From positions 1-42,899 of the forward strand of contig NZ_JAPNNL010000043.1 of assembly GCF_027620315.1 (NCBI RefSeq): 42,899 nucleotides of DNA, read 5' to 3'. The position numbers and the translations under genes were made by a program. Below are positions 8,628-17,800 of the stretch, piece by piece (the first letter of the stretch is position 1; every line of letters starts with the position of its first letter). Source of the stretch: Nonomuraea corallina (GTDB taxonomy: Bacteria; Actinomycetota; Actinomycetes; Streptosporangiales; Streptosporangiaceae). The notes under the pieces are model-generated. The model did not search any database, was not told where the DNA came from, and saw only the letters and a program-made list of their open reading frames with translations.

Positions 8628-9053
8628 ATGGCGCAGAGTCCCGAGATGCGTGCTTCCGACGTCGATCGTGATCGGGTGGCCGCCGTGCTGCGTGAACACA
8701 CCGCCGAAGGCCGCATCACCATGGACGAGTTCAACGAGCGGCTCGAACAGCTCTACAAGAGCAAGACCTACGGCGAGCTGGCCAGGCTCACCGCGGACCT
8801 GCCGGACGTCGACCTGCGCAACCGCCCCGCCAAGATCTCCCCGCAGCCGGTCGCCACGCGCGGCATGCACCCCGGGATGATGGCGGCCTGGAGCGCGTGG
8901 GCCGCGGCCAGCGCGATCAACTGGGTCATCTGGTTCATCGTCAGCCTCGCCTCCGATGACTTCGCCTATCCGTGGCCGCTCTGGGTGATGGGTCCCTGGG
9001 GGGCCATTCTGCTGGTCAGCACCATTTTCGGGAGAAGCGGGAAAGAGGAGTGA
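8628..9053 (+). CDS. DUF1707 domain protein with two membrane segments
   Basis: The 141-residue protein comes from the ATG at 8628, with GGGAG 9 bases upstream; a GTG at 8622 is a possible alternative. The segment MRASDVDRDRVAAVLREH, then EGRITMDEFNERLEQLYKSKTYGELARLTADLP, is the DUF1707 helical domain found at the N-terminus of many actinobacterial membrane proteins. Two hydrophobic segments follow (about residues 82-103 and 113-131), resembling the 2TM domain. Function is unknown; some DUF1707 proteins act in stress responses or as anti-sigma-like factors. Together with the next gene it interrupts the usual map-infA adjacency. Confidence 0.8.
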   Translation: MAQSPEMRASDVDRDRVAAVLREHTAEGRITMDEFNERLEQLYKSKTYGELARLTADLPDVDLRNRPAKISPQPVATRGMHPGMMAAWSAWAAASAINWVIWFIVSLASDDFAYPWPLWVMGPWGAILLVSTIFGRSGKEE

Positions 9054-9067
9054 AGGGCCCGGTATCT

Positions 9068-9081
9068 GTGCACTAGTGCAC
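9068..9081. promoter_or_regulatory. Perfect 14-bp palindrome upstream of the secreted protein
   Basis: GTGCACTAGTGCAC is a perfect 14-bp dyad 84 bases upstream of the ATG at 9166 and 14 bases after the DUF1707 stop. It looks like a binding site for a dimeric regulator. Its position fits control of the small secreted protein. I cannot name the regulator. Confidence 0.45.
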
Positions 9082-9165
9082 TGTGCGCATTCGTCCACAG
9101 ATGGATATCGCGCGGGCTTCCTAACGTGAGCGGTGTCGAGAACACGACTCACGGAGGACACCGAA

Positions 9166-9585
9166 ATGCGCAAGCTCATTGCAGCCGCCGCCCTCGCCGG
9201 TTCGATGACCGTCACCGGTCTCGCGCTCGCCCCCGCCGCCCAGGCCGCCCAGGTCGACACCGCCCCGGCCGCCACCCAGGCGTCGGCCACCGCCGGCACC
9301 TGGGGGAAGTACTACTCCAGCAACAAGAAGGCCTACACCTACGGGAAGACCTGGGCCTTCAAGGGCAAGGTCCACACGAAGTGGTACGGCAAGGAGTTCA
9401 CCTCCAAGCACGGGTACGTCTGGTTCCGGTACGAGTACAAGAACGGCCGGACCGGCAAGCACTTCTACCGGTGGAACGGCTCGGCCGGCCACAGCTGGAG
9501 CAAGTCGAACATCAAGAAGCTGTACACCTACACCTGCTGGGGCGGCGCCACCAAGTACTGCGGCTCGGTGCACCGCATCTACTAG
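9166..9585 (+). CDS. Small secreted, basic, aromatic-rich protein
   Basis: This 139-residue protein of unknown function starts at an ATG preceded by GGAGGA. Residues 1-27 are a clear Sec signal peptide: MRK, a hydrophobic stretch, then APAAQA with likely cleavage after residue 27. A short Ala/Thr linker follows. The mature part of about 95 residues is rich in Lys, Tyr, Trp and Gly (GTWGKYYSSNKKAYTYGKTW). Its only two cysteines (YTCWGGATKYC) near the C-terminus could form a disulfide. It is probably exported to the wall or medium. It has its own terminator and possibly its own operator, so it looks like an independent unit dropped between map and infA. Confidence 0.85.
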   Translation: MRKLIAAAALAGSMTVTGLALAPAAQAAQVDTAPAATQASATAGTWGKYYSSNKKAYTYGKTWAFKGKVHTKWYGKEFTSKHGYVWFRYEYKNGRTGKHFYRWNGSAGHSWSKSNIKKLYTYTCWGGATKYCGSVHRIY

Positions 9586-9608
9586 CAGCCACGTCCCTCG
9601 CGTCGAGG

Positions 9609-9636
9609 AAGGCCCGCCGACCCCCGGCGGGCCTTT
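9609..9636 (+). terminator. Intrinsic terminator after the secreted protein
   Basis: AAGGCCCGCCG (9609-9619) and CGGCGGGCCTT (9625-9635) form a perfect 11-bp stem with a 5-base loop. TTTCTCC follows. This is the best intrinsic terminator in the first third of the window. It isolates the secreted-protein gene from the infA operon. Confidence 0.88.
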
Positions 9637-9680
9637 CTCCATGCCCGGGAGCGGGACGCGGTGGAGATGGTCCGAGATGG

Positions 9681-9706
9681 GGAACGGTTCGGGTAGACTG
9701 GGGCGT
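9681..9706 (+). promoter_or_regulatory. Possible ECF-type promoter in the infA leader
   Basis: The segment 9637-9893 has no gene and must hold the infA-operon promoter. GGAAC (9681-9685), 18 bases, then CGT (9704-9706) resembles SigR/ECF promoters (GGAAT-N18-CGTT). An alternative vegetative -10, TACACT at 9758-9763, lacks a good -35. An interrupted dyad GTGTC-AG-GACAC lies at 9711-9722. These are guesses by eye. Confidence 0.25.
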
Positions 9707-9893
9707 GGTTGTGTCAGGACACCTGGCACGCGTTTCGCGTTTTCCGCCACGGTGTCGTACACTCCTTAGTCGGCTCACTATGACTATCACGCGTCGGCGC
9801 CCCTTGCCGGTCGCCGCTCTCTCCGAAGCGTGAGGTCGCGGCTGCTTAGTGAACCGGAGCCTCAGACGATCGATCAGTGAAACGCGAGGGATT

Positions 9894-10115
9894 TTGGCCA
9901 AGAAAGACGGCGCCATCGAGATCGAGGGCACTGTGGTTGAGTCGCTCCCGAACGCCATGTTCCGGGTGCAGCTCGACAACGGCCATAAGGTCCTGGCCCA
10001 CATCAGCGGACGGATGCGGATGCACTACATCCGGATTCTGCCGGACGACCGGGTAGTCGTGGAACTGAGCCCCTATGACCTCAGTCGTGGGCGGATCGTC
10101 TACCGATACAAGTAA
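9894..10115 (+). CDS. infA: Translation initiation factor IF-1
   Basis: IF-1 binds the 30S A site and works with IF-2 and IF-3. The TTG at 9894 gives exactly 73 residues, (M)[15 protein letters not shown] and so on, which matches the family length and start. GAGGG lies just upstream. The upstream in-frame extension is not conserved-looking. The OB-fold is visible through [20 protein letters not shown] to the end GRIVYRYK. The TTG start is unusual for so highly expressed a gene. rpmJ follows 23 bases later. Confidence 0.95.
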   Translation: MAKKDGAIEIEGTVVESLPNAMFRVQLDNGHKVLAHISGRMRMHYIRILPDDRVVVELSPYDLSRGRIVYRYK

Positions 10116-10138
10116 GACGTCTGAGGACACAAAGGACT

Positions 10139-10252
10139 ATGAAGGTAAAGCCGAGCGTCAAGAAGATCTGCGACAAGTGCAAGGTGATTCGCCGGCACGG
10201 TCGCGTCATGGTGATCTGCGACAACCTGCGCCACAAGCAGCGCCAGGGCTAG
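10139..10252 (+). CDS. rpmJ: 50S ribosomal protein L36
   Basis: The protein has 37 residues: [19 protein letters not shown], then [18 protein letters not shown]. Cys11, Cys14, Cys27 and His32 form the zinc site, so this is the zinc-binding (C+) form. L36 stabilises 23S rRNA near the peptidyl-transferase region. AAAGGA at 10131-10136 is close to the ATG and may be the Shine-Dalgarno. The infA-rpmJ-rpsM order is conserved in Gram-positive bacteria. Confidence 0.96.
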   Translation: MKVKPSVKKICDKCKVIRRHGRVMVICDNLRHKQRQG

Positions 10253-10469
10253 TCGCCGCAAGGCTTCTCCGAGTCCGCCCCGATCAGGGTGCGGGCTCGA
10301 CGCATGAGAAGTCTGCTTCGTAAGCGCGTGTCACACCCGGGCAGGCAAGTCTCATCAGAGACCTGGACCACTCGGGAGACCCCCGGTCGGAGGCCGGGGC
10401 CCTCACCCCGGGCATGGGGAGGGGAGGTGGCGCGCAAGACCTCCGCCACAACGAAGGAGAATGCCCACC
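10253..10469 (+). other. Spacer between rpmJ and rpsM
   Basis: These 217 bases have no supported gene. The only clear structure is a 6-bp stem, CCCCGG (10381-10386) and CCGGGG (10394-10399), with a 7-base loop and no T tract. The end holds the rpsM Shine-Dalgarno AGGAGA (10455-10460). Confidence 0.4.
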
Positions 10470-10850
10470 ATGGCTCGCCTGGTTGGCGTCGACCTCCCCC
10501 GCGACAAGCGGCTGGAGATCGCTCTCACCTACATCTACGGCATCGGCCGCACCCGCGCCCAGGAGATCCTCCAGGCGACCGGTGTGAGCCCCGACCTCCG
10601 CGTGCACCAGCTCTCCGACCAAGAGCTCGTCCCGATGCGTGACTACATCGAGGCGAACTTCAAGATCGAGGGTGACCTGCGCCGCGAGGTCCAGGCCGAC
10701 ATCCGACGCAAGATCGAGATCGGTTGCTACCAGGGCATCCGGCACCGCAAGGGCCTGCCCGTCCACGGCCAGCGCACGCAGACCAACGCGCGCACCCGCA
10801 AGGGCAAGAAGAAGACCGTGGCCGGCAAGAAGAAGCCCGGCAAGAAGTAG
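10470..10850 (+). CDS. rpsM: 30S ribosomal protein S13
   Basis: The ATG at 10470 is 9 bases after AGGAGA and gives 126 residues beginning [14 protein letters not shown]. An ATG at 10461 abuts the Shine-Dalgarno and is less likely. The segment [16 protein letters not shown] (about residues 19-34) and the C-terminal [20 protein letters not shown] are diagnostic. The very basic tail ends in KKPGKK. S13 forms head-to-50S bridges and contacts P-site tRNA. Confidence 0.97.
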   Translation: MARLVGVDLPRDKRLEIALTYIYGIGRTRAQEILQATGVSPDLRVHQLSDQELVPMRDYIEANFKIEGDLRREVQADIRRKIEIGCYQGIRHRKGLPVHGQRTQTNARTRKGKKKTVAGKKKPGKK

Positions 10851-10973
10851 TAGTCCACCGGAGCGCGAACGGTCAGGCCCGGGAGCGGTAGCTCGCGTGA
10901 CCAGCGAGGGCCGAGTAAGCGCGACCATTCAGCACAGCCGCGGACCGAAGACCTCAGGAGTTGAAGGCAAGCA

Positions 10974-11378
10974 ATGCCTCCTAAGAGCCGTCAGGGCGCC
11001 CCTAAGAAGGTGCGCCGCAAGGAGAAGAAGAACGTCGCTCACGGGCACGCCCACATCAAGAGCACGTTCAACAACACGATCGTCTCGATCACCGACCCCA
11101 ACGGGAACGTGATCTCCTGGGCCAGCGCGGGCCACGTGGGCTTCAAGGGCTCGCGTAAGTCCACCCCGTTCGCCGCTCAGATGGCCGCCGAGAACGCCGC
11201 CCGCCGCGCCATGGAGCACGGCATGCGCAAGGTCGACGTCTTCGTCAAGGGCCCCGGCTCCGGCCGGGAGACCGCGATCCGCTCGCTCCAGGCCACCGGC
11301 CTGGAGGTGGGCTCGATCCAGGACGTCACCCCCGTTCCGCACAACGGCTGCCGGCCGCCGAAGCGCCGCCGCGTCTGA
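10974..11378 (+). CDS. rpsK: 30S ribosomal protein S11
   Basis: S11 lies on the platform near the mRNA exit. The protein has 134 residues. [19 protein letters not shown] (about residues 27-45) and the end [17 protein letters not shown] are S11 signatures. A 123-base spacer without an evident gene separates it from rpsM. rpsD starts 19 bases later behind AGGAGA. Confidence 0.97.
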   Translation: MPPKSRQGAPKKVRRKEKKNVAHGHAHIKSTFNNTIVSITDPNGNVISWASAGHVGFKGSRKSTPFAAQMAAENAARRAMEHGMRKVDVFVKGPGSGRETAIRSLQATGLEVGSIQDVTPVPHNGCRPPKRRRV

Positions 11379-11397
11379 TTCCAGGAGATAGAGAGAA

Positions 11398-12024
11398 ATG
11401 GCTCGTTACACGGGCGCGGACTGCAAGCTCTGCCGCCGGGAGAAGACCAAGCTCTTCCTCAAGGGCAGCAAGTGCGATTCCGCCAAGTGCCCCATCGAGA
11501 TCCGTCCTTACCCGCCGGGTGAGCACGGCCGCGGACGCCCCAAGGAGTCCGAGTACCAGCTTCAGCTTCGCGAGAAGCAGAAGACCCGCCGCATCTACGG
11601 CGTCCTCGAGAAGCAGTTCCGCAACTACTACGAGGAAGCCGCGGGCAAGAGCGGCAAGTCGGGTGAGGTTCTCCTCCAGATCCTGGAGAGCCGCCTCGAC
11701 AACGTCGTCTACCGCGCCGGTTTCGCGCAGTCGCGTGACGCCGCCCGCCAGCAGGTCCGTCACGGCCACATCATGGTCAACGGCAAGAAGGTGGACATCC
11801 CGTCCTACCGCGTGCGCGAGCACGACATCATCGAGGTGCGCGAGACCAAGCGCAACCTGATGCCGTACGAGGTGGCCCGCGCCACCGCCGGCGAGCGCAC
11901 CGTCCCGGCCTGGCTGGGCGTCGTGCCGGACAAGCTCCGCATCCTGGTGCACCAGCTGCCCGTCCGGCAGCAGATCGACACCCAGGTGCAGGAGCAGCTG
12001 ATCGTCGAGTACTACTCGAAGTAG
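11398..12024 (+). CDS. rpsD: 30S ribosomal protein S4, zinc-binding form
   Basis: S4 nucleates 30S assembly. The protein has 208 residues. Four N-terminal cysteines (C9, C12, C26, C31) form a zinc motif, so this is the C+ form. The S4 RNA-binding domain follows, with LESRLDNVVYRAGFAQSRDAA and HGHIMVNGKKVDIPSY near residues 99-140. Streptomyces keeps rpsD elsewhere, whereas here it is in the alpha operon. A 12-bp hairpin separates it from rpoA. Confidence 0.97.
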   Translation: MARYTGADCKLCRREKTKLFLKGSKCDSAKCPIEIRPYPPGEHGRGRPKESEYQLQLREKQKTRRIYGVLEKQFRNYYEEAAGKSGKSGEVLLQILESRLDNVVYRAGFAQSRDAARQQVRHGHIMVNGKKVDIPSYRVREHDIIEVRETKRNLMPYEVARATAGERTVPAWLGVVPDKLRILVHQLPVRQQIDTQVQEQLIVEYYSK

Positions 12025-12039
12025 TCACTCGCCTTCCTG

Positions 12040-12066
12040 GTTCTCGTACGGTTCCCGTACGAGAAC
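12040..12066 (+). terminator. Perfect 12-bp hairpin between rpsD and rpoA
   Basis: GTTCTCGTACGG (12040-12051) and CCGTACGAGAAC (12055-12066) pair perfectly around a TTC loop. There is no T run (TAGGCTGTTTC follows), so partial termination or mRNA processing is more likely than a full stop. The AT-containing stretch CATATAG (about 12090-12096) could belong to an rpoA promoter, but no matching -35 is evident. Confidence 0.5.
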
Positions 12067-12129
12067 TAGGCTGTTTCATCGGAGTGGCGTCATATAGCGG
12101 GCGCCACACGAAAAAGGGGAGACCCGCAC

Positions 12130-13146
12130 ATGCTGATCGCTCAGCGCCCGACTCTTCTCGAAGAGTCCATCGACGAGACGCGTTCCCGGTTCATCATCGA
12201 GCCGCTGGAGCCGGGCTTCGGCTACACCATCGGCAACTCGCTCCGCCGCACGCTGCTGTCGTCCATCCCGGGCGCGGCCGTGACGAGCATCCGGATCGAG
12301 GGCGTGCTGCACGAGTTCTCGACCGTTCCCGGGGTCAAGGAAGACGTCACCGACATCATCCTCAACCTCAAGGAACTCGTCGTGTCCTCCGAGCACGACG
12401 AGCCGGTCGTGATGTACCTGCGCAAGCAGGGCCCGGGTGAGGTCACCGCCGCCGACATCGCGCCGCCGGCCGGTGTCGAGGTGCACAACCCCGAGCTGCG
12501 CATCGCCACGCTCAACAGCAAGGCGAAGCTGGAGATGGAGCTGACGGTCGAGCGTGGCCGCGGCTATGTCTCCGCCGCCCAGAACAAGCAGCCCGGCCAG
12601 GAGATCGGCCGCATCCCGATCGACTCCATCTACTCGCCGGTCCTCAAGGTCACCTACAAGGTCGAGGCGACCCGAGTCGAGCAGCGCACCGACTTCGACC
12701 GGCTCATCCTCGACGTCGAGACCAAGCCGGCCATGAAGCCCCGCGACGCGGTGGCCTCCGCCGGCAAGACCCTCGTCGAGCTCTTCGGCCTGGCCCGTGA
12801 GCTCAACGTCGAGGCCGAGGGCATCGACATCGGCCCGTCGCCGACGGACGCGGCCCTGGCCGCCGACCTGGCGCTGCCGATCGAGGAGCTCAACCTCACC
12901 GTCCGCTCGTACAACTGCCTCAAGCGCGAGGGCATCCACACCGTGGGCGAGCTGGTGGCGCGGAGCGAGCAGGACCTGCTCGACATCCGCAACTTCGGCG
13001 CGAAGTCGATCGAAGAGGTCAAGCAGAAGCTGCACGAGATGTCGCTGGCGCTCAAGGACTCCCCGCCCGGGTTCGACCCGAGCGCGGTGGCCGGCGGCGG
13101 CTACGACGACGACGACAGCGCGTACGTCGAGACCGAGCAGTACTGA
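12130..13146 (+). CDS. rpoA: RNA polymerase alpha subunit
   Basis: The alpha dimer scaffolds RNA polymerase assembly, and its C-terminal domain contacts UP elements and activators. The protein has 338 residues. The N-terminal domain includes [21 protein letters not shown] (about residues 33-53) and the segment [20 protein letters not shown]. The C-terminal domain has [21 protein letters not shown] and [20 protein letters not shown], with helix-hairpin-helix motifs. An acidic tail ends in [19 protein letters not shown] lies upstream of the ATG. Confidence 0.98.
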   Translation: MLIAQRPTLLEESIDETRSRFIIEPLEPGFGYTIGNSLRRTLLSSIPGAAVTSIRIEGVLHEFSTVPGVKEDVTDIILNLKELVVSSEHDEPVVMYLRKQGPGEVTAADIAPPAGVEVHNPELRIATLNSKAKLEMELTVERGRGYVSAAQNKQPGQEIGRIPIDSIYSPVLKVTYKVEATRVEQRTDFDRLILDVETKPAMKPRDAVASAGKTLVELFGLARELNVEAEGIDIGPSPTDAALAADLALPIEELNLTVRSYNCLKREGIHTVGELVARSEQDLLDIRNFGAKSIEEVKQKLHEMSLALKDSPPGFDPSAVAGGGYDDDDSAYVETEQY

Positions 13147-13152
13147 CCCGCG

Positions 13153-13204
13153 CGGGCCCCTGATCGCGGGGGCCCGTCGGGCAAGGCCGCACCCGCGCGG
13201 CCTT
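13153..13204 (+). other. Two consecutive hairpins between rpoA and rplQ
   Basis: CGGGCCCC (13153-13160) pairs with GGGGCCCG (13169-13176). Then AAGGCCGC (13183-13190) pairs with GCGGCCTT (13197-13204). The second is followed by CGTATCG, not a T run. They may tune the ratio of rpoA to rplQ message or mark an RNase site. Confidence 0.45.
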
Positions 13205-13287
13205 CGTATCGCGGGGGCCGCCGACGGCCTCCCGCCCGACCCCGGTACCTGGCACGGCCGGGGCGGTTAACTCACAAGGAGAGAGCA

Positions 13288-13854
13288 ATGCCCAAGCCCA
13301 CCAAGGGCGCACGTCTTGGCGGCAGCCCGGCCCACGAGCGGCTGATCCTGGCCAACCTGGCCACCGATCTGTTCCGCCACGGCAAGATCCGCACGACGGT
13401 CACCAAGGCCAAGCGCCTCCGCCCGCTGGCGGAGCGCCTGATCACCAAGGCGAAGAAGGGCGACATCCACAACCGTCGCCAGGTGCTCACCGTCGTCAAG
13501 GACAAGGGCGTCGTCCACCACCTCTTCACCGAGATCGCGACGACGTTCGCCGAGCGTCCCGGCGGCTACACCCGGATCACCAAGATCGGCGCGCGGAAGG
13601 GCGACAACGCCCCGATGGCCGTCATCGAGCTGGTGACCGAGCCGCTGAACACGGTGACCCGCACCTCCGCTCCGGCCGCCGCCCCCGCCGCTCCGGCGCA
13701 GGAGGAGCAGCAGGAGCAGCAGGAGCAGACCGAGGCGAAGACCGACGCCGACACCGAGGCGAAGGCCGAGACCGAGGAGAGCGCCGAGGCTCCGGCCGAG
13801 GCCAAGAGCGACGACGCCGCCGAGGCGCCGGAGGCGAAGAAGGACGAGGCCTGA
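13288..13854 (+). CDS. rplQ: 50S ribosomal protein L17 with acidic C-terminal extension
   Basis: Residues 1-118 are a full L17: [20 protein letters not shown], the segment [19 protein letters not shown], and [17 protein letters not shown] near the end of the domain. About 65 residues of Glu/Ala/Gln/Lys-rich low-complexity sequence follow, for 188 residues in total. Such acidic tails are common in actinobacterial L17 but not in the E. coli protein. L17 lines the exit-tunnel region. GGAGAG precedes the ATG, and a strong terminator follows. Confidence 0.96.
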   Translation: MPKPTKGARLGGSPAHERLILANLATDLFRHGKIRTTVTKAKRLRPLAERLITKAKKGDIHNRRQVLTVVKDKGVVHHLFTEIATTFAERPGGYTRITKIGARKGDNAPMAVIELVTEPLNTVTRTSAPAAAPAAPAQEEQQEQQEQTEAKTDADTEAKAETEESAEAPAEAKSDDAAEAPEAKKDEA

Positions 13855-13868
13855 GACACGAGGCCGAC

Positions 13869-13905
13869 GGGCCCGGACCTCTTGATCGGGGGTTCGGGCC
13901 CTTTG
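13869..13905 (+). terminator. Intrinsic terminator of the alpha operon
   Basis: GGGCCCGGACC (13869-13879) pairs with GGTTCGGGCCC (13891-13901), 10 Watson-Crick pairs plus one G-U, with an 11-base loop. TTTGTCG follows. It ends the ribosomal-protein transcript before truA. Confidence 0.8.
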
Positions 13906-13945
13906 TCGTCCTCGTGACCGTGTGTTTCTTCGTCTGGAGGTGATC

Positions 13946-14797
13946 ATGGTACGGCTGCGGCTGGATCTCGGGTACGACGGGAGCGGGTTCTCCGGCTGGG
14001 CCCGTCAGCCCGCCTTGCGTACCGTGCAAGGGGAGATCGAGCTGGCGCTCGGCCGGATCCTGCGGCTGGAGGACCCGGCGCTGACCGTCGCGGGGCGCAC
14101 CGACGCGGGGGTGCACGCGCGCGGACAGGTGGCGCACCTGGACGTGCCGGACGACGCCCTGGCGCAGCTCGACGGCAACCGGCCGGAGGCGCTGGGGACG
14201 GACGAGCGGCTCGCCGCGCTCGTAAGGAGGCTGGGAGGCGTCCTTTCCCCCGATGTCCGTGTTTTTCGGGTCTCTGTGGCCCCTGAGGGCTTCGACGCGC
14301 GTTTTTCCGCCTTGTCCCGGCGGTACGCGTACCGGGTGAGCGACGCCCCGGGAGGTGGCGATCCGCTGCGGCGGCACGAGGTGCTGTGGCACAACCGCCC
14401 GCTCGACCTGGACGCGCTGAACACCGCCGCCTCCCGGCTGCTCGGCGAGCACGACTTCGCCGCGTTCTGCAAGAAACGCGAGGGCGCCACCACCATCCGG
14501 GAACTGCAGCGGCTCGACTGGGCGCGCGACCGCGACGGGGTCCTGGTCGCGACCGTGGTGGCCGACGCGTTCTGCCACTCGATGGTACGGGCCCTCGTCG
14601 GCTCCCTCCTGGCGGCGGGTGACGGCCGGCGGCCGGTCGAGTGGCCCGGGCAGGTGCTCGCCGCGGGCGTACGCGACACCGGGGTGCACGTGGCGCCCGC
14701 GCACGGCCTGTGCCTGGAAGAGGTCCGCTACCCGCCGGACGAGGAGCTCGCGGCCCGCGCCACCACCACGCGGCGGGTGCGCACCCTGACCCTCTGA
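13946..14797 (+). CDS. truA: tRNA pseudouridine(38-40) synthase TruA
   Basis: TruA converts uridines 38-40 of the tRNA anticodon stem to pseudouridine. The ATG at 13946 is preceded by GGAGGTGA and gives 283 residues. The catalytic Asp53 sits in [18 protein letters not shown]. Further family segments are [10 protein letters not shown] and [19 protein letters not shown] near the C-terminus. truA after rplQ is the standard actinobacterial order. Only 14 bases separate its stop from that of the converging minus-strand gene, and no terminator is visible between them. Confidence 0.96.
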   Translation: MVRLRLDLGYDGSGFSGWARQPALRTVQGEIELALGRILRLEDPALTVAGRTDAGVHARGQVAHLDVPDDALAQLDGNRPEALGTDERLAALVRRLGGVLSPDVRVFRVSVAPEGFDARFSALSRRYAYRVSDAPGGGDPLRRHEVLWHNRPLDLDALNTAASRLLGEHDFAAFCKKREGATTIRELQRLDWARDRDGVLVATVVADAFCHSMVRALVGSLLAAGDGRRPVEWPGQVLAAGVRDTGVHVAPAHGLCLEEVRYPPDEELAARATTTRRVRTLTL

Positions 14798-14811
14798 ATC
14801 CGCCGCGGAGG

Positions 14812-17800
14812 TCAGTTGTCGGCGACGCGGCGTTCCAGGACCTTCGCGGTCTCGTCACGGAACTCGCTGCTCACCTTGACCAGGGTCTTCTCCTTACCGG
14901 TCGGCGTGTGGCCGTCGGCGTGGGTGGCGTAGCTGAAGACGATGTAGCGGCCCCACACCAGCCCGGCCGCGTAGCCGCCGGCGATGTTCACCCGGTCGCC
15001 GCCGGACCCGTCGGGGCCCGCCAGGCCGCGGAACCACAGGTTGCGGTCGAGGTTCTTGGCCTGGTCGACCTCCAGGGCGGCGTCCCTGCTCGGCAGGACC
15101 GCGATGCCGGTGGTCACCGCGTAGCGGCGCTTGCGGTCGACGTACGTGGCGCGCAACACGCGGCTGCACTTCTGCGCCTTCAGCGCCTCCGCGAACGGGC
15201 CCGACGCGGCGTCCGCGCAGTCGTCGTCCAGCTCCGACTTGACCCGGGTGAACGTGGTGCCGGCCGCGTCCACCTTCTTGTCCGGGAACGCCTCCTTGAG
15301 CGACAGCGCCTTCGGATCGGTGATCTCCGAGTTGAGCATGGAGGTGCCGGACGGCTGCGCGGGGGTGGTGACGGAGGGCGCGGCCGTGGGGGCCGCCGTG
15401 GGGGCGGAGGTGGGGGCGGAAGTGGGCGCGGCCACGCCCGTGGGCGCCGACGAGTTCACGGACTGGACGGCGAAGAACCCGCCCGTGGCGACCCCGGCGA
15501 GCACCAGCACGCCGAGCGTGGCGAACAGCGCCCGCTTGCTCTTCGGTGGCTCCTGGACCTGGATGGACCCGAGCGACTGCCCGAAGGGACCGCCCTGGCC
15601 TGGGCCGCCCTGCCCTGGGCTGCCCTGCCCTGGGCTGCTCTGACCCGGGCCGCCCTGCCCTGGACCGCTCTTGCGCAGGGCGCGCTGGCTCAGGGGCGTC
15701 AGCTCGCCCTGCCGGGGTGGCCGTCCGGCGAGTTCACCTGGCGCCGGTGGTCGCCCGGGTCGTGCGGGCGGCAGGCCGGTGGGTCCGCCCTCGGCGGGCG
15801 AGCGGCGGGGGACGAGCTTGCCGGGTGGCGATCCCTGCGGTGGGACGAGGCCGCCCTGAGCCGGGCTCGTCGCGCCGGCGGCGCCCTGAACGGGGCCGGC
15901 GGAGCGCGGTGCCCCGGGATTGCCGTTCGGCGCGCCCGGGGCCGGGCCGGTGGAGGTCTGTCGACCGGAGTGGGGCGGGGCGGCGTTGGTCTGCCGCCCA
16001 GAGGGGGGCGCGCCCTCGGCCGGTCGAACGTGGCCCGGGGTGAGCGGCGTGTCGCCAGCGGTCGGAGAGGGCGCCACGGAACCCAGCGGGGTCCCCGGTC
16101 CACCGCGGGGCGTACCCCCGCCCTGGGCCACACCTCCGGCTTGCGGCGTATGTCCGGCTTGCGGCGTACCTCCGCCTGGGGTCACACCTCCGGCTTGGGG
16201 CGGAGGGGCGCCGAAGCCGCCTGGAGGCGGAACCGGAACCCCTTGGATCACGCTGCCCAAGGTCTGCGGTCCAGGATCGGCTGGAGTCTCCTGGCCGCCT
16301 CCGGCAGGAGGACGCGGGTCAGCTCCGGGTCGGGCGGGGCCACCTTCGACAGGCGTCCGGGAGGCGGGGGTCGACGGCTGAGCGCCACCTTCAGCCGTGG
16401 ACCGAGCGCCGCCTCCGGCCGTGGACCGAGCGCCGTGTTCGACCGTTGGCTGCGCGCCGCCTCCAGCCGTGGACTGCGCGTCGCCTCCAGCCGTGGGCTG
16501 GGGGCTGTCACCGGCCGGGCGCTCGGCCTGGAGAGAGACGGCCTCCCGCTGCCCGGGCTCGGCGTCTTCCCTGGGCGCCGGCGCGTTCGCGCCGGACCCT
16601 GAAGAGGCGGGCCGGCGCCCCCAGACCTCGGACGCGAACGGCAGGTCGAGCTGGTCGCGCTCCTCCGGGGCGGGGGGCGGCCAGACGGGAATGTCGTTCG
16701 GTTCGGTCCGGCGACCCGTATGCCTCCTCCGAGGTTCATGCGCGGTCTCGGAGCCATCCGTGGCAGGGGACGTGTCGGGGGGACGAACGCCGCCCGAGGG
16801 GCCGCCCTGGAGGGGAGTCCCGCCACCATGAGCGCCGTCCGGCGCGGACCGGCCGACGCCAGGGCCGACCTCGGCGGTGGGCGGAGCGCTGCCGGGGGAG
16901 CGGTCGGCAGTGCGCCCGCCGTGGGTCGGAGAGCCGTCCGGTGCGTGCCGGTCGGCGTAAGGGCCGGTCTCGGGGGTGGGCGGAGCGCTGACTGGGGACT
17001 GGTCCGTGGGAGCGCCGTGTTCGGCGGTGGGTGCGGCGAGGGCATGCGCGCCGCTTGTGGACTGCTGGGGTGTGGGGTCGCCCTGGGCGGGATCGCCCGC
17101 CATCCCGGGGGCAGGCGGGGGGACTGTGCCCTGCTGGGCGGCGGGGGAGAGCTTCGGGTCGAACAGCGGCGCCGGCGGCCCCTTCCGGCCAGGCGACGCC
17201 ACCGGCATCCCCGCCTTCCGCGCGAACGGTGGCACGCGGCCCGGTCGGGTCGGCCCTTCGGCGCCCTGCTCCCGATCGGCGTCCAGGTCCTGGTCGTAGG
17301 AAGGACGGGCCGGCTCCACGCCGTAGGGCGGCCTGGGGTCCTCCACCGGGTAGAGCTCCTCCGCGTCCAGCCCGTACGGCGGGCGGGCTTCGTTCTCGGA
17401 AGGCGGAGCCGGGTCGTGGTCGGCGGGGGTGGGCGCACTGAGAGGCACGGGCCGCGCCGCCATCGCGTCCGGGTCGAAGTAACGCGACGGCCCTGACGGC
17501 ACCGGTTCGGCTCCCCAGCTGTCGGAGGCCGACGCGGGGTCGGGATGCCGGTCGGCGGATTCGCCCCAGCTGATCGGCCCGACTGTCCAGCCTCCCACGG
17601 CCGAGGGCTCGCCGGGCGGAGTCGGAGTCGGTCCCCAGGGCGGGCGCACGGACGGGGCGTCATCCTCCCCGGCGACCCGGTGATCGCCGCTCTGGGGGAT
17701 GCGTCCGTAAGGGCGGGTCTCGTGCTGGGGCGCCTGCCCGTGGTGGGGATCGCCGCTGAGGGGTGCGTGTCCGTGGTGGGGGTCCCCGCTGTGGGGGATG

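Noticed and set aside
14641..16602. A 653-codon plus-strand frame across truA's end and the giant minus-strand gene
   Set aside because: Its product is repetitive Arg/Gly/Ala sequence. It overlaps the TM segment and conserved outer domain read on the minus strand, so it is a shadow of the repeats.
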